A DNA stretch of 64,000 bases from a virus. Below, one piece after another: positions 7,874-16,947 of this stretch (its first letter is position 1; each line of letters starts with the position of its first letter). The stretch is taken from IMG/VR virus record IMGVR_UViG_3300036944_000550, positions 32,536-96,535 of that record. The stretch is one strand, 5' to 3'. The position numbers and the translations under genes are program-made. The notes beneath the pieces are model-generated. The model ran no database searches. It worked only from the letters and a program-made list of their open reading frames with translations, and had not been told where the DNA came from.

Positions 7874-9907
7874 TTATGCTGTCCTTATCCACAATTTAAC
7901 AGATGACACTGTTTCTTTAGTTGCTTGTATTGTTGCGCCGGAATATGTTCCTATAAAGTTATTTATATAACTCCCCAAGTAATTTCCAGTGTAATTTGTT
8001 GTTCCAGTGTAAAAACCAGTATATGCTATTCCTACGCCAGTGAAATACCCTGTATAGGTTCCAGTGTACGCTGTTCCAGTAAAGGTTGCAGAATATGGAG
8101 TTCCTGGAGTTCCGCTGAAAAACCCTGAGTACGCTGGTCCTGGACCAGTATAGAATCCAGTATATGAAGTTCCTGGACCACTGAAAAACCCTGAGTACGC
8201 TGGTCCTGGACCAGTATAGAATCCAGTATATGAAGTTCCTGGACCTGTAGGTCCAGTATAAGTTCCTGCATACGGCTGACCATATGATGGACCTGCTGGA
8301 TTCGAGTATGATGGACCTGCTGGATTCGAATATGATGGACCAGCTGGGTTTGATCCTGCAGGTGTAGAATATGATGGCGGTCCCGCATAGAATCCAGTGT
8401 AATATGCCTTGTCATAACCAGTGACAAAATACAGGGAAGGGCCTTGGAAATTTCCTGCATAACCTAAATTTGATGCATAGAATCCAGCATAATTTTGTGG
8501 TGCCGAAAACTCTCCTATGTAAACTTCTCCAGGTTCATTTGGAGCGATAGGTATCTCAAAGTATCCAGTATAGTTGAGACCTGGACCTGTATAAAACCCA
8601 GTATAGTTTGCAGCAAAGATACCACTAGTATAATATACTACCTGTTCTCTTTGGGGCGGAGGACCATCGTAATTCCCTCCATAACTGCCAGTATATGGTG
8701 TTGAATATGATGGACCTGCTGGATTATTACCTGCTGGATTCGAGTATGATGGACCTGCTGGATTCGAATATGATGGACCAGCAGGTGTAGAATAAAATGG
8801 ACCACCTATGTAATTACCAGTATAATTTGCTCCTGGATTTGCTGGACCCGTATAAGTTAATCCAGTATAATTAGTAGTACTAGAAAAATTACCAGTATAA
8901 TTGCTGGACCCTGTATAGGTTGTTCCAGTATATGCTAAAGGAGAGGAAAAAGATCCAGTATAATTGCTGGAAGTACTATAGGTTGTTCCAGTATATGGGG
9001 AACTATAAGCAGGTCCAGTAAAATTACTGCTGTAATTTCCTGATGCAGAATAAGGCGCAGAATATGGAAAAGGACCAGTATAATTACCAGTATAATTACC
9101 AGTATAATTACTACTGTAATTACCAGCGTAGTTCTGTGGCGTTACTTCTTCGCGAGTATCCGTGAATGTGTTACCTGTTTGAACCCAAGTGCCGCCACTA
9201 GGCGCATCTGATTGGATTTTATAAGTTCCGATACCTGTTTCAATAATTCTATTTCTAAAGACTGGAAGCATCTGTTCGATTTCTGCTTCAGTCATCTGCT
9301 TGCAGTTACCACCATTAAACGTTCTTAGTGGTGTGAGATCCGCTGTTGGTAGTGAAGATGAAACTGTTTTCTGCCACAGATATGTTACAGTGTTTCCACC
9401 TTGTGCTGTATCTGTTAATGTATACCGCGAAACCCAAGTTCCGCCTGATGGTGCAGTTGCTTGCAGTTTATATTGTCCAGCAGTATATGTTGATTCAGAT
9501 ACCATTGCATTAATACACAGATCCATTGTGCTATCAATGTCACCATCTACCATTTCTTCTAGACGAGAATCCCATGCTAATGGTCTGTTGGTAATACTTT
9601 CCACTGCTGCAGCAGTAACCTGTTTAGCAGTGTATGTTGTTGTAGAAACTGCACCAGTAGCAGGATGCGTTCCGATAGATTCGGTTCTTGTCGTATCGAC
9701 AAACGTACCGATCAAAGTTCCTGCACCTGAGTTATTTGTAGTAATATTAATTTCAGCAGTTCCAGTACCATCTGTTACTGCAGCAAACTTTTCTGTGATA
9801 ACATTAGCAATATAATTTTTTACCTCTGCATCGGTCATGGTCTGCAAACCGCTGATGTTTGCAGAAGTGATTGGGGAACCTGTTGCCTTGACCTTTAGAG
9901 GGTTCAT
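7874..9907 (-). CDS. Tyr/Gly/Pro-rich repeat tail fibre or adhesin protein (paralogue 2)
   Basis: 677 residues. N-terminal ~260 residues and the C-terminal cap (GATIQATKETVSSVKLWIRTA) match the adjacent paralogue. The repeat region mixes Y-[ST]-G-x-Y units with Pro-rich blocks (NPAGPSYS) and two identical 22-residue copies encoded by a 66-bp tandem repeat (8115-8246). Also contains a non-repetitive insert (EIPIAPNEPGEVYIGEF). Probably a second, more variable receptor-binding fibre. The start follows the stop of the upstream small fibre gene by one base. Confidence 0.7.
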   Translation of the reverse strand: MNPLKVKATGSPITSANISGLQTMTDAEVKNYIANVITEKFAAVTDGTGTAEINITTNNSGAGTLIGTFVDTTRTESIGTHPATGAVSTTTYTAKQVTAAAVESITNRPLAWDSRLEEMVDGDIDSTMDLCINAMVSESTYTAGQYKLQATAPSGGTWVSRYTLTDTAQGGNTVTYLWQKTVSSSLPTADLTPLRTFNGGNCKQMTEAEIEQMLPVFRNRIIETGIGTYKIQSDAPSGGTWVQTGNTFTDTREEVTPQNYAGNYSSNYTGNYTGNYTGPFPYSAPYSASGNYSSNFTGPAYSSPYTGTTYSTSSNYTGSFSSPLAYTGTTYTGSSNYTGNFSSTTNYTGLTYTGPANPGANYTGNYIGGPFYSTPAGPSYSNPAGPSYSNPAGNNPAGPSYSTPYTGSYGGNYDGPPPQREQVVYYTSGIFAANYTGFYTGPGLNYTGYFEIPIAPNEPGEVYIGEFSAPQNYAGFYASNLGYAGNFQGPSLYFVTGYDKAYYTGFYAGPPSYSTPAGSNPAGPSYSNPAGPSYSNPAGPSYGQPYAGTYTGPTGPGTSYTGFYTGPGPAYSGFFSGPGTSYTGFYTGPGPAYSGFFSGTPGTPYSATFTGTAYTGTYTGYFTGVGIAYTGFYTGTTNYTGNYLGSYINNFIGTYSGATIQATKETVSSVKLWIRTA
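7960..7967 (-). promoter_or_regulatory. possible T4-type late promoter box
   Basis: Exact TATAAATA on the - strand, about 90 nt upstream of the fibre gene starting at 7871, but inside the coding sequence of the upstream fibre, so it may be chance. Confidence 0.35.
8115..8246. repeat. 66-bp tandem duplication in fibre gene
   Basis: The segment starting CTGAAAAACCCTGAG at 8115 is repeated from 8181 with no visible difference over about 66 bp. It encodes a 22-residue unit of the form GPGTSYTGFYTG...AYSGFFS and keeps the reading frame. Confidence 0.85.
8284..8790. repeat. dispersed copies of NPAGPSYS-coding repeat
   Basis: A block of short direct repeats (TGATGGACCTGCTGGATTCG and close variants) occurs near 8284-8345 and again near 8709-8780. 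Both copies code NPAGPSYS units. Nearly identical DNA in two places suggests recombination between repeats within the fibre gene. Confidence 0.75.
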
Positions 9908-9908
9908 T

Positions 9909-10391
9909 TTAGTTTAACCTGTTACCACTCGAGTCATATACAATTAAATTAGTTACACGATACCAATCTACGGCATCTTGTGCAATCAATTCAACAGATG
10001 AATATGGTGATAGATTAACACCAACGTTGACAGTTCCACCGTCAATGACATCTGAAGTATTTGGATACACCTTAATGGTAACTGCTGTGGTATTGATAAC
10101 CTTGATGGTCAAACCAGCGGCAGCAGTCGGGAGTTTTACACCTTGATTTGCTGTTGCTGTTGTGATCATGTTGACAGTTTTTGTCAGCGCAGTAGCATCA
10201 CCTTGAGTGGTTCCTGCTGCTGTAACTGTGCCTGCGACCGATTTGGTCAGGGTTCCGGTAAGTGTTAAATCTGCAAAAGAAGGACTAGCGCCAGATTCAT
10301 ACTTATCTGTATTCAAATTGCTGAAGTTATTATCAACTTCAGTATTCGTCAGCGGAGTCCCCTTTACAGATCTAAGGGTAAGAGTGCTCAT
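9909..10391 (-). CDS. small tail fibre/virion protein
   Basis: 160 residues. The start STLTLRSVKGTPLTNTEVDNNFSNLNTDKYES is the short N-terminal module often seen at the start of tail-fibre proteins of marine phages. The remainder is Thr/Val-rich beta structure ending TNLIVYDSSGNRLN, resembling a small trimeric fibre knob. Sits between the repeat fibres and the giant DUF4815-type protein. Ribosome site AAGGAT upstream of the ATG. Function inferred from position and composition only. Confidence 0.6.
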   Translation of the reverse strand: MSTLTLRSVKGTPLTNTEVDNNFSNLNTDKYESGASPSFADLTLTGTLTKSVAGTVTAAGTTQGDATALTKTVNMITTATANQGVKLPTAAAGLTIKVINTTAVTIKVYPNTSDVIDGGTVNVGVNLSPYSSVELIAQDAVDWYRVTNLIVYDSSGNRLN

Positions 10392-10397
10392 GCGTTT

Positions 10398-10613
10398 TTA
10401 TCCTTGTTTCTGTAGTATTTTTGTTAGTAAGTTTTTAATCTCAATCATTTCATCCTTAAGATTATTTATATCGTCTCCATATGATTCTATTTGCTTCATA
10501 TGTTGTTTACGAGACTTATATGCATGCAGAGCAGGCAGGTCATTCGAAAGTATTGCCTTCGAATGACCATCACGTTCATACTTTGTTGTATCAGTTAGTT
10601 TAATTCTTGTCAT
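10398..10613 (-). CDS. small helical protein, virion accessory candidate
   Basis: 71 residues from the ATG at 10613, which follows the upstream stop as TAATATG; a longer start at 10631 would overlap the giant gene. TRIKLTDTTKYERDGHSKAILSNDLPAL then a Lys/Glu coiled coil (DINNLKDEMIEIKNLLTKILQKQ). Similar short coiled-coil proteins with SKAIL and a terminal KNLL..IL heptad pattern lie beside fibre genes in T4-like marine phages; role unknown. Confidence 0.6.
   Translation of the reverse strand: MTRIKLTDTTKYERDGHSKAILSNDLPALHAYKSRKQHMKQIESYGDDINNLKDEMIEIKNLLTKILQKQG
10463..10470 (-). promoter_or_regulatory. T4-type late promoter box (candidate)
   Basis: Exact TATAAATA on the - strand, about 70 nt before the start of the 160-residue fibre protein. 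It is inside the coding sequence of the small helical protein, which lowers certainty. Confidence 0.45.
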
Positions 10614-10614
10614 A

Positions 10615-13600
10615 TTACACCTGCAACGCAATCGCTCTTAGTTCTCTCACGCGAGGAACGACAGAACTATTTGTTGATAGAGGAATAACCTTTACTGCGA
10701 AACTTTTATATCCGCTGTAAGTAGCACTTCCTACTGTGTATTCAAGAACTCCAGCATTTTTATTTGCTGTCGGTATGGTATACTGATATTCAACATAACC
10801 AGATTTTGCTGTGGTGCTAAGAGGTGGATTTACTGCCTCTAATTCGATCCAAGCAAGATCATCAAAGTTCGAGGGATCTGTTGCTTCTTGGAATTTACCA
10901 TATACCTTAACATCACAACCAACAGGAATCTGATTGCTCAAATATACCTTTAGATCTTCTGCATCTTGACCATCATCAAGAACAACCCTACGAGAGATAT
11001 ACTTAGAAGCAGCGGAACCGTTGTTTCCAGTTTCAGTAGTAGTAAGATTATTTACATCATTGGCAATTGCGATTATAGAACATTTTCTAGTATCGATTAC
11101 AGGCGAAACAGTTGATGTTTGTGTCATCATACCTGCTCTAACTGTCAGAGATTTATCACCATCCAAATCTGTTTGTTCATTTGAGTACGAATAGATTTGT
11201 GCTTCATATGATAACTCATACTCCTGCCCGAAATTGATTCCCTCAAACGTAGTTCCGCCAGCACCTGCACCAGTTGCAGTTGGTGCAACTGACCAAGAAA
11301 TTGTTGCAGGAGTATGATCAATAGAACCGATATTGGTTTCAAGGACATTAAGTTGCTTATTTTCGATTTCTGTGATTTCAGCATAAGATGTACCGTTACC
11401 AATAATATCAGCAGCAGTGAATGAACCCAGATTTACTAGAATCTTACCTACATTGTATAGGGAATCATATTGTTTAACAAATCCTCTATTCAAAGTTACT
11501 GCTACTGCTGCAGCAGAACCACTACCACTCGAGATAGTTAGTCTTGGATTGGATGTGGTCACATATGTCAGACCTGTCAACGTACCAGCAGTAGTTACGA
11601 TTGCTGCACCGCCAGAAGTTTGAAGAGTGAATCCAGTAACATTTGGTGACGTTCCAGTTACTGCAGAAACTTTGTAGACAGTTCCTGATGTGTATCCAGT
11701 AATGGTGCCTGTACCTGCACGAGTACCAGTAATTGTTACAGTATCACCAACAGATAGCGACGATGCGCCACAAGTAAACTGCCCAGCAGTACCAGAAGTA
11801 GCAACAGTCGCTGCCAGAGTTCCAGTCGTTGTATTATATCCCGCTCCTGGATTTATAACTGCAACATTTGTTACTGATCCGCCTGCGATTGTTACCGCAA
11901 CAGTTGCATTTGTAGTAGCACCACCACCTGAAAGAGTATGTGTAATAGTTCCGTTCGTATAACCAGTACCTGCATTCGTAATATTGAAGGAGAATCCGTG
12001 AATTACATCACCTGCTTCAAAGTTTCCGTTCGTAAACGAATCGAATTTCAGGAAGTCGACATCCATGTTTCTCATCACAAGCGAACCAACTGTATTGATT
12101 TCAAAGTTTGCACGACGTAACGTAAACTTAATATCTTCTGCTTGGTGTGCTGTCCAAGATCTATCATTTGCAGATGTAAATAGAAGACCTACGTGTGGTT
12201 GCTCAGAAATTCTATTCTCTGTGCCGAGTTCGTTCTCGCCCAATTCAGAAACCCAAATATTATAATCTGGATTATTACCTGCAGGAAGAAGAACAAAACA
12301 GTATTCCGTATTGTTCTGAAGATATACAGGTGATGGGAAAGTGAATGTTGTTGCAGTTGCAGCGGTTTCACTCACAGAAACGTCAGCAGGATTTAGTGTT
12401 ACTTCACCAAACGGAATAACTCTATTACCAGGATATCCATTTACCACTTCTCTTAGTTGGAGAGTAATTGGTGCACTAGATGACTTGGTTCTGAAATATA
12501 CATCAAGATTGGTAGCATAACAACCGAATGGCATACCTTCGACATAGAAGGTCTGTGCAATAGGATCTCGTCCTCGAACTGGTGGCGCGCAAGGATTTAC
12601 TGTGTTACAAATTTCAGGAAGTGATATTGTTTCAAAACTTCCAAAAACGAGACCACCGAAACCACCGAAACCACCTATTTGAATTTCTTGTGCAGGCGTG
12701 CAAGTTGTTACTGGTTCGCAAGGATTTGGAGTTGGAGTTTCGGCAACGGGCACGACAGGTGCGGTTGGTGTTGGTGGTGGAGTTGGTGTAATAACAGGAG
12801 GATCTGCAACAACAACTGGCGGTAACGTAGGAGGAGGAGGTGTTCCTGGTGGTGGTGGAGGAGGTGGCGGAGGAGGTGGTGTAATCACGGTATTTTCAAT
12901 ATTTGTTATGTTATTAACCGTCGTAAATGTATTATTTACTGTTGTTTGGACAACACCAACATTTCTATCTGCTAATCTATTTTCAGTAGTAGATGTTTCA
13001 AATACTGATCTTGAATCAGAAACATTGTTGATCGCCACGTTAGCAACACGAGTCGATACGACTGTGTCTTGGACAGATTGTGACAATCCATTTGCTGACC
13101 ATGTTTGCGTGGACGCAGTTGTTATGAACGTATCGCGGTTAAATTCATCATCACAGAGACGGAAATTCTTATCACCAGTACGGAATGTTGCTGCTGGAAT
13201 TCTAAATTGTCCTACGCAAATACCCTGAGCATTTGTAATTAGCGAGGCACCATAAGCACCCGAATTGCCAGCAATCGCATATGAAGAATACGCTGCAGGA
13301 TCCGTTGGTGGAATATCCGTAGTTGGATCAAAACTCAGTGGTCTACAATGTGTCGCAACACCAATACCATCAAAGAATGGGAATACTCGTGTATTTGGTT
13401 TCATTCTTTTTGCGATGAAGGTTATGACAACTGACCGCATGAACGGAATGATGGAAGTATCTGTTACGCGAGCACCAATTCTCTGACTTTGCGTTTCCGG
13501 AGTTACTGAAATAGAAACACCTTGACGAGTTTGGCGCTGTTCGGTGGTAGTAGTTATAACTTGTGTTTGTTCTTGGAATAGTGTATCACCACGTATTTGT

Positions 13601-16600
13601 GTATTACCAGCGACAGTTTGTGAGGTTTGTCCTGTGGCAGTTCTTCCAGTTACTACATCTTGCCAATCACCATACTGAGTTCCCCATGCATCTGCCATGG
13701 TTTCCCAAGCATCATAATTTCCATCGAAGTTTACACTTACATCTGGTTGCATTGAGGTATCCGTCCAGTTATCAACTGGTGGATCTAGTTCCATATTTCC
13801 GATGTAGTTAAAGAGTAACTCCCCGACACAATTTCTCGGTTTAGAGGCCGATGTATTTTCTGTCATCATGATATTAGTATACGGGAGGGTTATCAAGTCG
13901 CCCGTCTTATATACGTTTGTTGAGTTGGTATAATCAAAAGCGAGATCGATATTTTCTAGATAGAAGAAAGGACGCAGTTCTTTTTTTACTGGATCAATTG
14001 AGATATGATATGCACTATCAAAAACATTACCGATATTATGTCCAGTAAACGCATCAACTAGGATACCGTTTTTAAAACGATCAAGTCCAGAACCATCAGG
14101 TATAGACAAATCACTGGCCGCTTTTTCTAATAGCGTCAACGATGTATAATACTCAAGACGGTTGATTCGTTGTTCTAGAACACCGATGTCGCGCATAGTA
14201 TATCGACGATTATCAATGCTTCGGAATGTCACACCATAATCTGGACGATTTACGCTCTTCGCAACATTAGGAGCGAGTGATGGATATGGTGGAATTGTTA
14301 TGATTGCCAGTGACATGCAATTATCTGGTTCAGCAGGAATTCCAGGAATCAGTGATGGTGTACCATATATCGTACTGAATACACCTTCGGAGTCAATGAT
14401 CAGTCGATCTGTTCTTCCGAGATAATACTCTAGATCAGTAATAAACTGTTCGGTTGGAACTGGATTTGTGATACCAACGGAAGGAGCAGATAAGGTTGTG
14501 CTCTCAGTAGGATTAGTTGTTGCAGATCCTACAGTGGTAGAATTCGCTGCAGAATCTGCATAACGAACACGGAAATCTAAAGTATCACGCAAGTCAAATG
14601 ATTCACCTGTCAGCGGCGATCTATAAATTGGAATATCCTGCGTCTTAATTGTTCCTGCGGCCGCACCAGTATCATCAATCGGATATGAGTCAACAACAAA
14701 GAAAGTACCGTCTGCAGAAGCACCATCGTGGGTGAAGAAATCTAATTTGATAACCAATTTCTTATTCGTAAGTGACGGTGCACTAGGTTTCTTGATAATT
14801 TTGGCATTGCGATATTCATTATCACGTTGACCATTATCGAGAGTAAACGAAGAAGCAATGTCTACACCAGCAGCAACTACTGCAGCATCAGTATCAGTAT
14901 TAGCACCAATAAAAATATTTTTAATTTGATACACATCTGACAGACCAAGTGAATACGTACCAGTATTTGTTGATGGGTGGGTATTCGTATTGATAATTGC
15001 GTAACGATCTTCACGAAGAACCTTTAAAATAGGTTGCGCATTAGCAGTCTGAACATTTACATAAAGTTTAACCTGCTTTGGTGCAGCGGCAAGACTTCCT
15101 GTAAGATCAATAGTGATTGATTGTGCCGAGTTCTTTGTGAATGTTGCCTCAACCGTAGTAAGATTAATTATCGATCCAATTGGACGACTATCACCATCAA
15201 TGGTAGCCGCTTCTTTCATCACCATAGTGAAATTATTGTTTCTGATTGTATTAGTAAACGAATCATATGGGAAAGTTTCGTCACCACTTAGAGTTATGGT
15301 AACTCCACCAGTAATGCTTAATTCACCGTCGAATTCTTTGGTGTAGATAAATGAGTTATCATAAACTGCACTGGGAGCAATAGTTTTCGTTGCTCGAGCA
15401 GGAATTCTATATAGAGATTTGTTGAAACTTGTTTCTTGTAGAACAGCATTACCACCTACGAGAACAATATCGGCATGACCATCAGCAGTATCATTATAGA
15501 AGATACCGCGAACATCCTTAAAATCTCCACTTGACATTGCAATGTCATAGAGATATAAACGATATTCTGCCGCAGCAGTTCCAACTGTTCCAGATTCATA
15601 TACAATCTGTTTTACGCGAGCAGTACCAACCTGAGATCCCGCTGCAGCAGTTGCAGAAAATGTAGTTGCAGTGATTGCTCCTGCTGCTATACTGCGAAGA
15701 CTGACTTTATCGCCAGTGTTTAAATCCCACATCCCGCAGAATTCGTCTACGAGAATATAGTTACCATACGCAGTACTAATTGGAATTTCTTGTTGATTTA
15801 CTGTTGTCAATCCCTTTGGAACAACAACGTATTCTGTTTGGAATGTTTCATGCTCATATCCGCGAACATATGCTTTACCTGCTTCAAGACCGATAGCAAG
15901 AAGATCTTTGCTACCACCACGTTCTGGATCGACAGTGTTTAGTGTTCGTAAACCATTGTTATCGTCAACATTAAGATGCTCTTTAATCAAAACAGGGAAT
16001 TGTCTTACTGCATAATTACCTGACTCGTCATATGTGCGTCTCGCCATGTTCTTACCGAGTTCGCCATAGATATTTGCAGTGTAAATTCTTTGGACTTCTC
16101 CACTTATGATTTCAACCAATTGGTTAAACGTGGGAGGAATTGTGTCAGTTGATTCATATGCAACAAGCGTAGTTGTTACTTGGTATCTATCTGCCCCTGG
16201 AGCAGCATAGTTGAAAGATCCTTGTGCAGGATCTAGTAAAGTTTGATCATCTTCAGCAGAAACTGTATCTTCTACGATCTGGAATCCAACCTTTACAGAT
16301 GGTAGATTGGAATACTTAGAAAGTATGATTGTTTGTGTTTCGTGATTGACGAATTTACCATCAATATACACAATACCGTCATCAACAGTCAACGCAGAAG
16401 CAAGACCCCAATAACTGTTAGTTGGTTCTGCTTCATCATATGTGGTATCAACAACAAATGTATCACCGTTTCTGCCCGCAGTCGTGGAAGTTACAGTAAG
16501 AGTTTCACCCCCTGTGAAGTGAACCGCAGTCGTAGATCCATCACCGCTTGTATAGCGAAGATATAGTGTTTTCAAGTCAGGAGATTCTGCTTGAGTACCA

Positions 16601-16932
16601 GTTGCTGCATCAAGAATTACTGCGGTGATTCCTGATGTTGCACCAGTTACCGTATCGCCAATATAATCTACTAGTGTGTCATTATCTACTCCAGCATCAA
16701 GGATCTTAACGAATGCTCTCTGAGAATCCAGTTTGAATTCACAACCTTGGACGACTGAACCATTCTTGAAAATATGGTTTCCGAATTTACCAATTTGAGA
16801 TTGCAACAGAGTTTGTAGTTGCGTAAGTTCGCGTGCCTGTACTGCATATCCAGGACGGAACAAAACTCGATTGAAATTTTTTGCATCGTCAAAGTCATCA
16901 TAGTATGGAGATACATTTAAATTCAGTGCCAT
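10615..16932 (-). CDS. giant DUF4815-type baseplate/fibre structural protein
   Basis: 2105 residues. The N-terminal block FDDAKNFNRVLFRPGYAVQARELTQLQTLLQSQIGKFGNHIFK is the signature of the DUF4815 structural proteins of T4-like cyanophages and relatives, thought to link the baseplate rim to fibres. The middle contains a coiled segment and a Pro-rich hinge with 11 consecutive prolines (near 12851-12883), followed by CEP..C-type residues. The C-terminal third holds a GxGY repeat and an LAATVATSGTAGQFTCG module also found in the gp7-like protein. No gp9-gp12 homologues are seen, so this protein may replace them (inference). Confidence 0.8.
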   Translation of the reverse strand: MALNLNVSPYYDDFDDAKNFNRVLFRPGYAVQARELTQLQTLLQSQIGKFGNHIFKNGSVVQGCEFKLDSQRAFVKILDAGVDNDTLVDYIGDTVTGATSGITAVILDAATGTQAESPDLKTLYLRYTSGDGSTTAVHFTGGETLTVTSTTAGRNGDTFVVDTTYDEAEPTNSYWGLASALTVDDGIVYIDGKFVNHETQTIILSKYSNLPSVKVGFQIVEDTVSAEDDQTLLDPAQGSFNYAAPGADRYQVTTTLVAYESTDTIPPTFNQLVEIISGEVQRIYTANIYGELGKNMARRTYDESGNYAVRQFPVLIKEHLNVDDNNGLRTLNTVDPERGGSKDLLAIGLEAGKAYVRGYEHETFQTEYVVVPKGLTTVNQQEIPISTAYGNYILVDEFCGMWDLNTGDKVSLRSIAAGAITATTFSATAAAGSQVGTARVKQIVYESGTVGTAAAEYRLYLYDIAMSSGDFKDVRGIFYNDTADGHADIVLVGGNAVLQETSFNKSLYRIPARATKTIAPSAVYDNSFIYTKEFDGELSITGGVTITLSGDETFPYDSFTNTIRNNNFTMVMKEAATIDGDSRPIGSIINLTTVEATFTKNSAQSITIDLTGSLAAAPKQVKLYVNVQTANAQPILKVLREDRYAIINTNTHPSTNTGTYSLGLSDVYQIKNIFIGANTDTDAAVVAAGVDIASSFTLDNGQRDNEYRNAKIIKKPSAPSLTNKKLVIKLDFFTHDGASADGTFFVVDSYPIDDTGAAAGTIKTQDIPIYRSPLTGESFDLRDTLDFRVRYADSAANSTTVGSATTNPTESTTLSAPSVGITNPVPTEQFITDLEYYLGRTDRLIIDSEGVFSTIYGTPSLIPGIPAEPDNCMSLAIITIPPYPSLAPNVAKSVNRPDYGVTFRSIDNRRYTMRDIGVLEQRINRLEYYTSLTLLEKAASDLSIPDGSGLDRFKNGILVDAFTGHNIGNVFDSAYHISIDPVKKELRPFFYLENIDLAFDYTNSTNVYKTGDLITLPYTNIMMTENTSASKPRNCVGELLFNYIGNMELDPPVDNWTDTSMQPDVSVNFDGNYDAWETMADAWGTQYGDWQDVVTGRTATGQTSQTVAGNTQIRGDTLFQEQTQVITTTTEQRQTRQGVSISVTPETQSQRIGARVTDTSIIPFMRSVVITFIAKRMKPNTRVFPFFDGIGVATHCRPLSFDPTTDIPPTDPAAYSSYAIAGNSGAYGASLITNAQGICVGQFRIPAATFRTGDKNFRLCDDEFNRDTFITTASTQTWSANGLSQSVQDTVVSTRVANVAINNVSDSRSVFETSTTENRLADRNVGVVQTTVNNTFTTVNNITNIENTVITPPPPPPPPPPPGTPPPPTLPPVVVADPPVITPTPPPTPTAPVVPVAETPTPNPCEPVTTCTPAQEIQIGGFGGFGGLVFGSFETISLPEICNTVNPCAPPVRGRDPIAQTFYVEGMPFGCYATNLDVYFRTKSSSAPITLQLREVVNGYPGNRVIPFGEVTLNPADVSVSETAATATTFTFPSPVYLQNNTEYCFVLLPAGNNPDYNIWVSELGENELGTENRISEQPHVGLLFTSANDRSWTAHQAEDIKFTLRRANFEINTVGSLVMRNMDVDFLKFDSFTNGNFEAGDVIHGFSFNITNAGTGYTNGTITHTLSGGGATTNATVAVTIAGGSVTNVAVINPGAGYNTTTGTLAATVATSGTAGQFTCGASSLSVGDTVTITGTRAGTGTITGYTSGTVYKVSAVTGTSPNVTGFTLQTSGGAAIVTTAGTLTGLTYVTTSNPRLTISSGSGSAAAVAVTLNRGFVKQYDSLYNVGKILVNLGSFTAADIIGNGTSYAEITEIENKQLNVLETNIGSIDHTPATISWSVAPTATGAGAGGTTFEGINFGQEYELSYEAQIYSYSNEQTDLDGDKSLTVRAGMMTQTSTVSPVIDTRKCSIIAIANDVNNLTTTETGNNGSAASKYISRRVVLDDGQDAEDLKVYLSNQIPVGCDVKVYGKFQEATDPSNFDDLAWIELEAVNPPLSTTAKSGYVEYQYTIPTANKNAGVLEYTVGSATYSGYKSFAVKVIPLSTNSSVVPRVRELRAIALQV
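12851..12883 (-). other. polyproline hinge (11 consecutive Pro codons)
   Basis: On the - strand eleven CCN codons in a row follow an ACA codon, and more Pro-rich sequence follows after Gly-Thr. Translation of such a run normally needs elongation factor P. Likely a stiff linker between the DUF4815-type part and the C-terminal domains. Confidence 0.8.
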
Positions 16933-16947
16933 ATTTTATGTTCTCTC

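Noticed and set aside
6093-9907. CRISPR-like array suggested by regular short repeats
   Set aside because: Repeats are in-frame codons of a Tyr/Gly protein, have no constant-length unique spacers, and no cas genes are present.
12698-13228. Gly-rich 176-residue + strand open frame
   Set aside because: It is the antisense shadow of the polyproline region of the giant structural gene.
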